A stretch of 64,000 bases of DNA from Actinostola sp. cb2023 (taxonomy: Eukaryota; Cnidaria; Anthozoa; Actiniaria; Actinostolidae), in the NCBI GenBank assembly GCA_033675265.1, contig JAUJYZ010000532.1:248001-312000 (forward strand), in the 5' to 3' direction. Of the stretch, positions 44,135-55,640 are shown one piece after another (the first letter of the stretch is position 1; each line of letters begins with the position of its first letter). The notes below the pieces were generated by a model. The model searched no databases and was not told the origin of the DNA. It saw only the letters and a program-made list of their open reading frames with translations. Both the position numbers and the translations under genes were made by a program.

Positions 44135-45247
44135 TGGGAAACCCGGTGCAAATCTTCGCTTTTTGATTGGATAAGTTAGGTCAGGTAGCCCGAGAAACAA
44201 CAAGAACTTGCGCCAAAAGTGAGCCAAGCAAAAAATATATACTAATAGATACGGTGGCCTGGAAGGGACAGCGACTTTTTTTTTATCCGCGACTTTTTTT
44301 TTTAATCCGCGACTTTTTTTTTATCCGCGCCTAATTTTTTTAACCCGCGACTTTTTTTTTATCCGCGACTTTTTTTTTTATCCGCGACTTTTTTTTTAAA
44401 CCGCGCCTTTTTTTTTTCCGCGACTTTTTTTTTATCCGCGACTTCTTTTTTACAGTCCCTTAGCGAGAGAGTGCAACGGCGGGGACTGTGGAAGAGTCTA
44501 TTGGCAGACTTGTCCTGTCCTCTGACGTAAGCACTATCATATAGCCAATCAAAACACTCGATAGAATGTATCAAGCTCCGACCTAGGAACTGGGAACGAA
44601 CTGTTTTATATTTTGTGTTCCGCCATTTTACGCTATACATACCCGTCCGACAGTTTATATGTAATTGTACTTTGATTCTTACTTATTTAACTGTGTGAAT
44701 CACCTAGATGTCTATTTCCCTTGATATTTGTATCTGTTAAAGCTTAAAAGCTATTGATTTCCCGGTAAGTATCACGGAAAGAAAGAAGCTAAATGCCTTA
44801 ATTGACTCTGATTAAAGTTAGCAATGTTGTTCTATCGTCAAACTGTAGAGTGCTTACAGTTATAATAATTAGTATTCTGTATGATACAGTACTAACGGTC
44901 CGTACTAACTTTGTATGGTACAAATAGCTGATATTTTAATAGTGATAATTCAGTAGAGCTGTTTCACAAATTATATACCACAGATCTATGAGTCTTATCC
45001 ATCTAAGTTTTAGAATTGATTAATTAAAAAATAAGACTGATGATTCTAGTAAATAGATTCAATTGGTGCTTGATACAATTAAGCTTACTAATTAAAACAA
45101 TGCAATGTTTTGCCCCACTAGACTATAAGAATACACCAACAACACAACAATATTTTATATTTCTAACTACAAGAGCATAATAATAGCATTGCAGTTTATA
45201 TACATGTATACTGATTTAGTTTAATATAATACATATAAGCTTAAGTG

Positions 45248-45351
45248 AATGATAACATTGGACTCTGAGATAAATAATTTATGTGGTAACTTATTACTAT
45301 TTATATAGTAGTAATGTACAATATGCTGTCACTCGATCTACATAGACAGAC

Positions 45352-45392
<41 letters not shown>

Positions 45393-45815
45393 GGGTCTAG
45401 GATCGAAAAACACATTCGCATGATAAGTATTAAGACAAGCTGTCTATTGCCATCTAATCATTCATAATGCTACCCCTACCTTACAAGATATCATGTGAAA
45501 ATTCTACATCCCAATATCAAAGGTTATATATGAAAGAAAGATCATTGAAGTGCTCCAAATTAGAGATGTGTCAAGCAACATAATAAATGGATGTGTGGGA
45601 TCGAGATTCCTTTAAATATAGTTGGTTAGTACTAAAACAATTAGACTGGTACTCATTCTCGCTTTCTATGAGTTGAAATAGTCAACTCAACGCTATACGC
45701 ACCTCGTTGACTATTGACGGCATAGAAAACTCGAACTTGTAGTCTAATTGTTAAATATTATTGCACATTCAGTACTATACTGCATAAATTATCTCAAGAG
45801 TCCAATGTTATCATT
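45248..45815. mobile_element. Nested inverted-repeat element
   Basis: AATGATAACATTGGACTCT(T)GAGATAA at the left is mirrored at about 45790-45815. It lies wholly inside the 44252-47631 element and so inserted later. Non-coding. Confidence 0.7.
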
Positions 45816-46148
45816 TACTGATGAAGCCCTAACCGGCAAAACGTCTGAATAAATTCAAGACTACATTTATTTCAAGGCAATGGCCTCAATCTTTGTTACT
45901 TCATATATTTATATTTATAATTTTGGATAGACAAAGAGCCACGTTGTTGGAAATGCTATCAATATATTGCCTGTCTAAGTTTTTTTCTTATATCAATAAT
46001 TGCAGTAAATAATTGCTCAAATAATTTTCAAGGTTAAAAATTAATAGATTAACCAGCACTTCTAAACCTGTGAAATAGATTTTAGTGTAATAGACACATT
46101 TATAAACCATGCCATTTCATTTTCTTTTGTTCCATTTTGACTTTAAAC

Positions 46149-46213
46149 TAGCCTGCGAAAGCAGCCGCCTACAATCTCTTATGCGCTCGCCAAACGGCTG
46201 CTTTCGCAGGCTA
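46149..46213. mobile_element. 65-bp hairpin, TAGCCTGCGAAAGCAGCCG arms
   Basis: 19-bp perfect arms flank a 27-bp loop. Such TAGCCTGCG hairpins are, to my knowledge, common in cnidarian genomes, which is a weak hint to the host. Confidence 0.75.
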
Positions 46214-46964
46214 ACTTTAACCAGTTGTGTTAGGAATTGTCAAATTTTCTTTTATGGGTTGAATGCCATCATGCACTACTAAAAATAGAAATTAAACAAG
46301 AAAAATGTTCATATACAGTATAGTACTTTTATAAAAAATAATAATATAATAACAGTTGGATTTTTAAAGTGCCATTTCCCAAGGTTCAATGGCACTATAT
46401 ATCTCACAAGGTTTCTGTGTTTCTATTATTTTTGATGTGGCCATATAGTTTGAGTATAAATAATCCAGTCTATATTCCCATCAATTAATCCCACCTCAGC
46501 AATGCTGATAGCAACAGTTAGTGTGTCAAATAAAGAGAAAAGAAGGTAATGGAAATTAAGATCTACTTGTGTTTATTAGTCTACTTACAGCTATTTTATG
46601 GGTACATTGGTAACTACATTTAAGCAAATCATTTGCAGTTTGCTTTTTGTTTTCTATCCATAGGCAATTGATGTGTCAAAACCATTTTAATGACCATTAA
46701 TATTACATTTGTTTTCCAGAAATAAACATTTCCACTATTCCTGACCCTAAGTTCACAACTCAGAACAGGGGAATATGATATACTCCATAATATATTATAT
46801 TTGTATGATAACCCCTGGGCCGAGAGAAAACTATCAATCTTTCTTCAATCAACTGAAAATGGTGTCATCTGAGAGATATACATGAGACGAACAAAAAAAC
46901 ATGTTTCCCATTGTGACTGGCCACGCCCTAGTCGATTTGACATGGTACCCATGACATCATATCT

Positions 46965-47117
46965 TGGGTACCATGTGGTGGGTATCATGTCGTGGGTATC
47001 ATTTCATAGGTATGTTGTGGGTATCATGTCGTGGGTATCATCTCGTGGGTATCATGTCGTGGGTATCATGTGGTGGGTATCATGTCTTGGGTCACATGTT
47101 GTGGGTATCATGTGGTT
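46965..47117 (+). repeat. 14-15-bp GTGGGTATCATGTCG minisatellite
   Basis: About ten imperfect copies. The Trp/Gly/Tyr-rich frame over it is a repeat artefact. Confidence 0.85.
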
Positions 47118-47633
47118 ATATTGGTTCTTTGTCAATGGTTGGTTGATGGAAAGCGCGTCCTTCCTCGGACTTCCTCGGGTACGAGAATGGGTTCCAATAG
47201 ACTCATCCACAGTCCCCGTCGTTGCACTCTCTCGCTAAGGGACTGTAAACAAAAAGTCGCGGATAAAAAAAAAGTCGCGGATTTAAAAAAAAAGTCGCGG
47301 ATAAACAAAAAGTCGCGGATAAAAAAAAAGGTCGCGGATAAAAAGAAAGTCGCGAATCAATAAAAAAAGTCGCGGACAAAAAAATAATGCGTGAACAAAA
47401 AACAAAGTCGCGGATAAAAAAAAAGTCGCGGATAAAAAAAAAATCGCGGATGGAAAAAAAAAGTCGCGGATGGAGAAAAAAAAGTCGCGGATGGAGATAA
47501 AAAGTCGCGGATCGAAACGCAAAGTCGCGGATGGAAAAAAAAAGTCGCGGATGGAGAAAAAAAAGTCGCGGATGAAGATAAAAAAAAGTCGCGGATGGAA
47601 AAATTAAGTCCCTGTCCCTTCCAGGCCACCGTA

Positions 47634-47944
47634 AATAGACCTCTTTACCGATACCTCGGCCATTTTGGATTCTATTGTTTTGGCTAATACATTATGAGAT
47701 GCTCAGGGTGCAAATGACCCAAAAACTGTACAGTGTGGAGTCGCGTCAATATATTATTTTTCTATTTCACTCTAACCATAGTGTTGTATGGCTTACTATC
47801 TACATGTGTTGTTGTATTGTTGTATAATTTTCAGTGTACAAATTAGGTTTTCCGGTAGTTTTTCATGACCAAATGGTTACTGTAGCTTGCACCCTGGGCA
47901 TCCCATAATTCAATATGGCCGCCGTATCGGTAAAAAGGTCTATT
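47634..47944. mobile_element. 311-bp MITE abutting the 3.4-kb element
   Basis: AATAGACCTCTTTACCGATA(C) at the left is mirrored by TATCGGTAAAAAGGTCTATT at the right, with about 35 bp of inverted similarity (CCTCGGCCATTTTGGAT / ATATGGCCGCCG). It starts within 2 bp of the end of the preceding element. Confidence 0.82.
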
Positions 47945-47949
47945 CATTG

Positions 47950-48910
47950 TACGATAAAAGAAAACTATAAGCTAGTACTACATACATTTACAAGAGAGAA
48001 AAGTGGAAAGGTTTGCCAGTTTATATGAAACTAGATACAGGCAATTGACATGTTCGTGCTGTTGATTGTCATGAAATTATAAAATGTAGGAAAATAAAAA
48101 AGTTCTAAACGATAATTGCCAAGCACCGATATTATGTTGCTCAAGAATGCAAATAAACAATTGCCATACGTCAACTCTGAGACTCGGCGACTCACTTTAG
48201 GATCAGATATCTCTTCTAATCGAGTCATAATTTCCTCGAATCTGATTGGTTGAGAGACCAATTTGTCCTATTTTAGCATGAATTGGACTCAGTCCTATTA
48301 CCATAATGTTCAAAACGATCGTTGACGTCCGTGACGGCAATTTACGACGGCATTTTACCTGTTTTCACGCAATGATATTCTCTTGATAGAGCATATTACA
48401 TGGCCGTGCGCGCGGAAATACGGAATTTAGCTTCGAGTGTTGAGAAATATATCAATGATATCACCACTGGCCATTGGTAGCGGTGTTGATATGGATTTTA
48501 CGATGTTGCTATCAGCCAGTATTAACCACTGATTGCTATATGATAACATTTATATGATTTCATTAAAATTCTTGCGACATCAAATTTTATAGTTTTTAAA
48601 TACTGGAGTATTTTTTGTAAATATAGTTTTTAGCATTTATAGCGAAAGAGCCCTTATAGGGAACTGCATGTATTAAAGTATGCATGAATGTAAAAAAAAA
48701 CTAGGTTTGTATGTAAGTGTCCTCTGTTATTACAGAAATACTGACAGAAACTCATGCATAAGGGGGTTAATGCAATCCCTTATGAATTTCTGTGAAATAT
48801 CATTACCTTCCAGACTAATAGATAGTAATAATACTTGTCATGTTCTAAAGACAAACCGACGTCAAACCCGAGACTCGGTGGCTCACAGTTGTAAATATCC
48901 CTGGTTTATT
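47950..48910. other. No gene seen
   Basis: GAGACTCGG(C/T)G(A/G)CTCAC occurs at 48179 and 48872; no other structure recognised. Confidence 0.45.
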
Positions 48911-48912
48911 GT

Positions 48913-49020
48913 CCAACCAATCACAACACAGTAAGTCGTACAACCCAACCAATCACGACACAGTAAGTCGTACAACCCAACCAATCACGACACAGTAAGT
49001 CGTACAACCCAACCAATCAC
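48913..49020 (+). repeat. 32-bp tandem repeat, about 3.4 copies
   Basis: CCAACCAATCACGACACAGT + AAGTCGTACAAC repeats every 32 bp. A purine-rich (AGA/GAA)n tract follows at 49108-49160. Confidence 0.9.
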
Positions 49021-49255
49021 ATTTCGACAAATTTGGTTGAAATATTCTTACTATCTTCAGTACATGTTTTGTCAGTCTCAGTTCAGAACGAAACGAGAAG
49101 CAAAAGAAATCTAGAAGAAGAAGAAGAAGAAGAAAAAAAAAGACGAAGAATAAGAAGAAAAATAATCGTCTTATGCAAGGTACGAGTTCTCCAAAACATG
49201 GCATGTTTTTAAAAGACGTTCCCTTTATCCTACCGTTTTTGAGGTTTCATATATA

Positions 49256-49345
49256 CAGTGGGACCCCGCTATCTCGAACTATCCAGGGAATTAAAGCAAA
49301 AAATTGTGGTAGCCTCAACCGAGATCGATAGGGTGATTGCAATAA
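49256..49345. mobile_element. pogo-like element end
   Basis: CAGTGGGACCCCGCTATCTC + GAACTA is the type of end seen in pogo/Tigger elements; no matching partner end was identified nearby. Confidence 0.35.
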
Positions 49346-49370
49346 ACCCGTGAAATAGTTAGTACGGAGC

Positions 49371-49920
49371 TAATATGGGAAAACTGGCTTTTCGTAATTA
49401 CTAGCCATTCTCAGTTGTCGTTGCTGCTCAGAATCTTTTGCAAACCTATTTTTATAGGGAAACCAAGACTTTGACGCAAAGAAATCTGGAAAATCAACCG
49501 ATTCTGAAAAAGTTCTCTCAAAATTACATAACGTAGATATTTTCCATAAAGAGCAAATATGGGAAAACGGTTTTTTCGTAATTTCTAGCCATTCTATTTG
49601 TCGTTGCTGCTCAGAATCTTTTGCAAACCTATTTTTATAGAGAATTTAAACCAAGACTTTGACGCAAAGAAATCTGGAAAATCAACCGATTCTGAAAAAG
49701 TTCTCTCAAAATTACATAACGTAGATATTTTCCATAAAGAGCAAATATGGGAAAACGGTTTTTTCGTAATTTCTAGCCATTCTATTTGTCGTTGCTGCTC
49801 AGAATCTTTTGCAAACCTATTTTTATAGGGAAACCAAGACTTTGACGCAAAGAAATCTGGAAAATCAACCGATTCTGAAAAAAAGACCTCTCAATATTAC
49901 ATAACGTAGAAATTTTCCTT
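49371..49920 (+). repeat. Three tandem copies of a 182-188-bp unit
   Basis: Starts near 49371, 49553 and 49741, each with AATATGGGAAAAC(G/T)G, GTCGTTGCTGCTCAGAATCT and TGACGCAAAGAAATCTGGAA. Copies are near identical apart from a small indel after TTTTTATAG. The embedded frames are not gene-like. Confidence 0.9.
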
Positions 49921-49924
49921 AAAC

Positions 49925-50850
49925 TGGGGTGTTTCTTGGTGCTACAGTCTGCATTGTATTCTTGGTTAGGTTTCTTTGTATGCAGGGTATTGTTTTGGTT
50001 CAAGTTCATTCTTCTCGTTCTTTGTGTTCATTTTCTAACGTCATTTGGTGTTCTGCAACACCAAGAAATTAAACCTCCATAAACTGGCTAATAGACACCG
50101 AGTAGACTTTATTTCCATTGTTTTCTTTTGTGACTATTACACACTAACACTAACATCAAATGTTCACGGGTTTATCAGTTGCAATCAAAGTAACCGAGCA
50201 AATTTTACAGGAAAATAGAACTAGATGGGGTACAAGTGGTCGCGTATCTAGAGAAGAAGCCCGCTGTATACGTAAATTAAAAACTGCGCTCGTTTGCTTT
50301 TGGAATTAAGAGGGAGTCAGATTCGAGTGACAGACACGGAGATCGTAATCATGGATGTCTTGAGACGTTTTTGTCACAATTTAGTCTCCCTCGCACGTGA
50401 TGATCGAGGGAGTTTGGGACCGAAACTAGGAACGACTGTGTTTCTGCGTCATCGGTCATATTCTCGTACCCAGGGCCCACTCGTCAAATGGGTACGAGAA
50501 TGCGACATCACTTGGCGAGCGTCAAAGGAGTTTGCTTCAAGCGGCTGGTTTCTAAGTTATCGCAGCCAAACCCTTGGAAAATTAAACATGTACTTGTAGT
50601 AATTGATTCTGCCAGGGGCGTAGCTAGGGGGTCCTAGGGTGCCCGTACGTGGATGGACACCCCCTTCCCATCAGTGAGTGGGGGAAGACTCGAACAATCT
50701 GGTAAGTCAGTGATGTGAGCCGGGTTGTGCGGAGGAGATGGCTATCACTGCACTGGCGTAGCTAGGACCCCCATTGAAATAATCCTAGGTAATGCCCCAT
50801 GTAACTGTATAACAAAATAATATGCTATAGCAAGCCTTTGTCTTGTTATT
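49925..50850. other. Transposon-end fragments upstream of the secreted-protein gene
   Basis: AGTCTCCCTCGCACGTGATG and ATCGAGGGAG (50384-50411) and TATTCTCGTACCCAGGGCCC (50459-50478) are element-end motifs. GGCGTAGCTAGG occurs at 50617 and 50756. No gene seen. Confidence 0.5.
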
Positions 50851-50860
50851 ATGGTAGAAG

Positions 50861-50868
50861 TATAAATA
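50861..50868 (+). promoter_or_regulatory. TATA box
   Basis: TATAAATA 30 bp upstream of the ATG at 50898 implies a very short leader. Alternatively, the TTCTGATTTCAG just before the ATG is a splice acceptor and the first exon lies upstream. Confidence 0.45.
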
Positions 50869-50897
50869 GGAAAATTTTGTATTCTGATTTCAGTAAA

Positions 50898-51182
50898 ATG
50901 AAAGGCACCGCCATCGTGTTCTTGCTGGCCGTGATTGTTCTGATCCAAGGAAAACCGCTAGAGTCGACTGAAAACGACTACCCACCTCGTCCACCCCCAG
51001 CAGGCTGTGATTATGAATCCAAACACTACAGTCCAGGTGCTTTGATGAAGAAGACGCGTTGCAGTGACATTTACTGCTCTGACGATCTATACGGCCCATT
51101 TGCCGGTCGACCCATTCATCGTGATTTCTTCAATAGACCTGGATGCACGCCACATGAATGGTACAATTTTGGGCTAATTTAG
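50898..51182 (+). CDS. Small secreted cysteine-containing protein, 94 aa
   Basis: A clear signal peptide (MKGTAIVFLLAVIVLIQG, likely cut before KPLES) leads to an acidic/Pro-rich propart (NDYPPRPPP) and a domain with four Cys (37, 55, 60, 83). The phrase CDYESKHYSPGALMKKTRC resembles the opening of single von Willebrand C-type domains (C-x-Y...PG...C), but later cysteines are too few for a full domain. The ORF ends at TAG with FGLI. I start at M50898, not at an in-frame upstream codon, because the hydrophobic leader begins there and a TATA box precedes it. Function unknown; probably extracellular. Confidence 0.62.
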   Translation: MKGTAIVFLLAVIVLIQGKPLESTENDYPPRPPPAGCDYESKHYSPGALMKKTRCSDIYCSDDLYGPFAGRPIHRDFFNRPGCTPHEWYNFGLI

Positions 51183-51234
51183 AAAAGATTGGAGGACTGG
51201 GAACGAGTTTTAAGAATTAATCTAATTCAAAAAT

Positions 51235-51506
51235 GAACCCCATCACAAGAAAGAGCATGTCAGAATTAGTAAGTTTTAGGAGTTTGATAGGGTTTGGAGA
51301 AGCAGCAACTGAACTGCAGACATTTAAAAACTGCAAAAATTACAAAGAAATGTATGGTTACTCGGGACAAGCGTCCCTACTAAACATACATTTCTTTGTA
51401 ATTTTTGCGATTTTTGGAAAGCTATTACTCGTTCAATATCTAACAAAACCTTTTGAAACTTTGTAATAATGCTAATTGTGATATGCTCTTTCTTGTGATG
51501 GGGTTC
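51235..51506. mobile_element. 272-bp inverted-repeat element
   Basis: GAACCCCATCACAAGAAAGA + GCAT is mirrored by ATGCTCTTTCTTGTGATGGG + GTTC. A second inner pair (ATTACAAAGAAATGTATG / CATACATTTCTTTGTAAT) surrounds the centre. It lies 50 bp downstream of the secreted-protein stop and could supply its 3' UTR. Confidence 0.85.
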
Positions 51507-52007
51507 CTTTACTCGTTTCTAAAGTGGCTATATAGTCTAGAGTATCTACAATAGTATCAGCCATTGCTAATGTATCCTGTTCTTGAAATACTGAGCAAGT
51601 AAAATGTTGACTAAATGGCATCATTGTTTCTGTTATTATGGGTTGTAGAATGATCGACCACGTTGAGGTTTTCAGGGGACGGAGTTTTCGAAAAGCCCGA
51701 TCTTAGTAGTGGCGTGCATCCCCGAAACTGATTCTCAGCCGGCTTGACTCGAGCTAGCTCGACAAACCTCGGAACCACTGCATACGCTCCCACTCCTCTA
51801 TCAAAAACTGACAAAAAGGAAAGCTTGAAAAATTAAATGAACTGAAATAAAAATGGGACGATCTCCCGAGACTTCAGTCGAAGCCGAGACATCGGATCGA
51901 CTTACGTAAAGGATGAAAATTTCAGTGCTAGTTCATTGAACACGATATGATCGTGGCCTTCGCACAGCACATGGAAGCAGACTCCGATTGCTTCATTGGA
52001 ACAAGGT
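51507..52007. other. No gene seen
   Basis: Unassigned sequence; the short frame at 51611-51814 shows no family signature. Confidence 0.45.
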
Positions 52008-52169
52008 TTAAATTTCGGCTATTTTGCTATTTTTCAAAGATTCCGAGCCGTCTCTGCTAGAAGTATATTTCTGCGGAATAATTAACGCGAAAAAACAAAT
52101 CGCATCGCAACTGGAAGTGTCACATGTAAATCGTGATGGATGAGATGGTTGATTTTCAAATCCAGCCAT
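52008..52169 (-). pseudogene. Duplicated AKNA start codon fused to new sequence (53-codon chimeric frame)
   Basis: The duplicate preserves the AKNA promoter, leader and ATG, with MAGFENQP still readable. Similarity to AKNA then stops at 52147, and an unrelated frame runs on (SHPSRFTCDTSSC...) to TAA at 52008. It is an AKNA fragment lacking every functional block. Whether it is transcribed from the copied promoter is unknown. Confidence 0.6.
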
Positions 52170-53231
52170 TCTTGTCTTCAGACACGCAAAACTATCAACA
52201 ACAACAACGGAATTCGCTCCAAATTCAACTCCATTTCTTTTTTATGTTATTCCTCATTACCCGACGTTGACGACAGAACACTTTCTCATCTCAGAATTAA
52301 ACAATTGGAGGAGAAATCATGGCGTTTTTCAGACACTTTCAGTTCACGTTTTTATCATCGGCTTCAAACAAAGACATACATGCGTACCATGGAAACGAGG
52401 CCACGCACTTTTGGCAGCGTGTAGTAGATAGAACAACACTGGTGATTGGTTAAATATTGACCTCTATTGTGTCAATATCTTTAATAGTTTTAATTGGTTA
52501 ATAATTATACAAACTATGCGTCAAAAACATGTTCGATTCGAAATATACCTGACGTCTAGTCTGGAAGCGCAAAAAAGGCGCGCAAAAAAATAAATATAAA
52601 ATTACTGGAGAGACGACTGGGCCGGGACGAGTCAATGCATGTAAGGAGAAAGAGTGAGATTGTGTCTCTGGTCTTTCTGTGGTGGATCCGAGGGCCTACT
52701 AAGGCAGTTTTGGCCACTTTCGACTTGTAAAGAATGCAACCCCGGTGCAATATTTTGCCCGTATATACGTACGTAGGTCGGGGTGGCAAAAGATCGGAAA
52801 AAAAACTACATAAAAGTAATTAAAATACACTATATAAAATAAAAACAGAAACTAAAAGAAGACAAAAATAATTTAAAATAAACTTTACCGAAAAAAAAAC
52901 TTAAAAAAGAATGGGTCGACCGCACCGGACGTGACTCGAACCCGCGCGCTACTTAGGATAATTTATGCAAAACACTAAAAATCGACCATACACCCAGACT
53001 CAAATGCTGAGTCACCGTATGTTACGTATAGGACGAAGATTTCACCCTCATCCGCGCTATCGGGTAGTACACAATCAGCGAAGTAGTCAAAGAGGGAGGG
53101 AACAGTCGTATCCTAGTCCTAAATGACTGCCCCTTACCACATCAAGCTATCTGTACTTCCGATTGTTTTCGAGGGTCAATTTAGTAGTCTATCGTGTAAC
53201 GGTTATTGTTATGGAAATTTCTTGACTAACG

Positions 53232-53291
53232 TAGCCCGCTGGAAATACGTTGGACCACGACGCCAGTGACCCCGGGATCGACTCTCCGTGG
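53232..53291 (+). repeat. tRNA-derived SINE-like sequence, second copy
   Basis: Same A-box-like TAGCCCGCTGG and B-box-like GGGATCGACTC as 22218-22276, carried along by the duplication. Confidence 0.45.
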
Positions 53292-53960
53292 ACTGAACAA
53301 CCTTTTTTAACTTATCTTTTTTTTTTGCCGTTTTTATTTTCTTGTCATTTCTTTCGTTGTATGAATGACGAGATTAACATTGACATATTTCGATTTTTAA
53401 AGAACAAATAAAATAATAATTACTCGGACACTTCCGGAGGAGTGGCCGAGTAATAAAATACGCTTTCTTATTTATTTATTTTTTCCGTTGTACAAAATGC
53501 CAGGAATGTATGTTTGTTTCATGGTTTCGATTGGCTGAAAACGTGGCCGATTGGATCGTATCGGAACATAAAATTACTCCTAGGTTCGAAGACTGATTAG
53601 ACTGCATGGTCATCGTTAGAAATGCTAACTCATCGTTCCACGACTACTGACTAGAAGTGCTGTGTAGAAGCTCGTGCTGTATCGAGAGAGAAGCAGTTGT
53701 GTAATATGCAGAAGAGAAATGAAGAAGCATGATTGACTGAAAATAGTGCTATTGAAGCCTTTGTATGTAAGCTTAAATATATTTAAAAAAAAAAAAACAA
53801 CAACGAACAAACGAAGGGCGAAAATACTGAAACTGAGCCTTGAAAGCCATGGAAGCGAATGCCAAAGTTATAAGTAATGCCAAAGTTATAAACAATGCCA
53901 AAGTTATAAATTACGACCAATATGTTATGAATGAAAGCCTTTATTATATAAACTTGAAGT

Positions 53961-54810
53961 TCCATCCTATTCCAGACTAAAGCTTTAAAATGTATACCCT
54001 ATCCCAGACTAAAGCTTAAAGAAATGTATACCCTATCCCAGACTAAAGCTTAAAAATGTATACCCTATCCCAGACTAAAGCTTAAAGAAATGTATACCCT
54101 ATCCCCGGACTAAAGCGTAAAGAAATGTATACCCTATCCCAGACTAAAGCTTAAAGAAATGTATACCCTATCCCAGACTAAAGCTTAAAGAAATGTATAC
54201 CCTATCCCAGACTAAAGCTTAAAGAAATGTATACCCTATCCCAGACTAAAGCTTAAAGAATTGTATACCCTATCCCAGACTAAAGCTTAAAGACTGTATA
54301 CCCTATCCCAGACTAAAGCTTAAAAATGTATACCCTATCCCAGACTAAAGCTTAAAGAAATGTATACCCTATCCCAGACTAAAGCTTAAAGAAATGTATA
54401 CCCTATCCCAGACTAAAGCTTAATGACTGTATACCCTATCCCAGACTAAAGCTTAAAAATGTATACCCTATCCCAGACTAAAGCTTAAAGAATTGTATAC
54501 CCTATCCCAGACTAAAGCTTAAAGAAATGTATACCCTATCCCAGACTAAAGCTTAAAGAAATGTATACCCTATCCCAGACTAAAGCTTAAAGAAATGTAT
54601 ACCCTATCCCAGACTAAAGCTTAAAAATGTATACCCTATCCCAGACTAAAGCTTAAAAATGTATACCCTATCCCAGACTAAAGCTTTAAAATGTATACCC
54701 TATCCCAGACTAAAGCTTAAAAATGTACACCCTGTCCCAGACTAAAGCTTAAAAATGTATACCCTATCCCAGACTAAAGCTTAAAAATGTATACCCTATC
54801 CCAGATTGAA
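53961..54810 (+). repeat. 32-34-bp satellite, about 25 copies
   Basis: The unit ATACCCTATCCCAGACTAAA + GCTTAAAGAAATGT (or CTTAAAAATGT) repeats. It is followed by GATTGAAAGTGTGCTAAAGG and a terminal piece to 54995 (ACCATACCCTATCCCGCGGC) shared with 40.7 kb and 41.6 kb. The array is an internal expansion of a unit that is near single-copy in those relatives. Confidence 0.92.
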
Positions 54811-54994
54811 AGTGTGCTAAAGGGATATGTAAACTGATAGCGACTGATAGTGGCGTTATTGCAGAAACCATACCCTATACCAGACCAAAACGTACCTCAT
54901 CCTAGACTAAAAGTGCAAAAACGATACCCTATCCCAGACCTGGGAGCTCAAAAACCATACCCTATCCCGCGGCACATACCCGTATAGCATATAT

Positions 54995-55640
54995 AGGGGA
55001 TATTGGTAATGAGTTGTACTCTAACTTATCATTAGCTTATGTCATCAGTCTTATTTAATGTTAACAGAATTACCCACAATGATAACGTATATGACTGTAA
55101 TTATCAACTTCAGTACAGTGAAAGTTATAATACAGGAAGATTGCATCACGGCATATATAGCTAATTGCATAATCGTTGTCGGGTTGAAAATCATGAAAGC
55201 TATGACCAAAAGGAATTCTGGGAAATTAAAACTCTCAAATAACACCGTCAAATCATCGACCTTTTTATCCAGACTTGTAGGATCTTAATTAAATAGCTCA
55301 TATACCTTCAAAACTACGAGAACATTGAATATATCTGTATGTAATGTGGCTCATGAACTGATTTCCTATCCATCCTTGCGGTCTCAGCTTCTATGATTTA
55401 TGATTTTCAACCCGACAACGATTATGCAATTAGCTATATTGACCCAGTACAGTCCTCCTAGGTAAATTACACCACAGGGACCCCGGCAACACAAATGATC
55501 ATGCTCGATCGAACTGGTTCTAGCTCGCCATATTATTTCCATATATGGTCCATATATGGTCCATATAGTTCCCACATTTAACCCATACTAAACGTTTGGT
55601 GTGGGTTCTTTGGCCTGTTTGGTTTTAAATCGAAAGGGAT
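54995..55640. other. Duplication sequence, no gene seen
   Basis: Corresponds to 24515-24815 with an insert of about 240 bp at about 55190-55430; within it GATTTTCAACCCGACAACGA (55402) is the inverse of TCGTTGTCGGGTTGAAAATC (55172), forming another inverted pair. (ATATGGTCC)n occurs at 55543-55566. Confidence 0.55.

Larger units (their letters stand above)
44252..47631. mobile_element. 3.4-kb TA-flanked element with long minisatellite-filled inverted ends
   Basis: The outer ends CGGTGGCCTGGAAGGGACAG and its inverse are each flanked by TA (44250-44251; 47632-47633). Each arm holds an AAAAAAAAGTCGCGGAT minisatellite (about 10 units left, about 21 right) and then a shared inner block (ACAGTCCCTTAGCGAGAGAG...TCTATTGG, 44452-44504 and its inverse 47194-47247). 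The interior carries (TTA)n at 45356-45391, a nested element at 45248-45815, a hairpin at 46149-46213 and a (TCGTGGGTATCATG)n array at about 46970-47115. No transposase seen. Confidence 0.72.
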
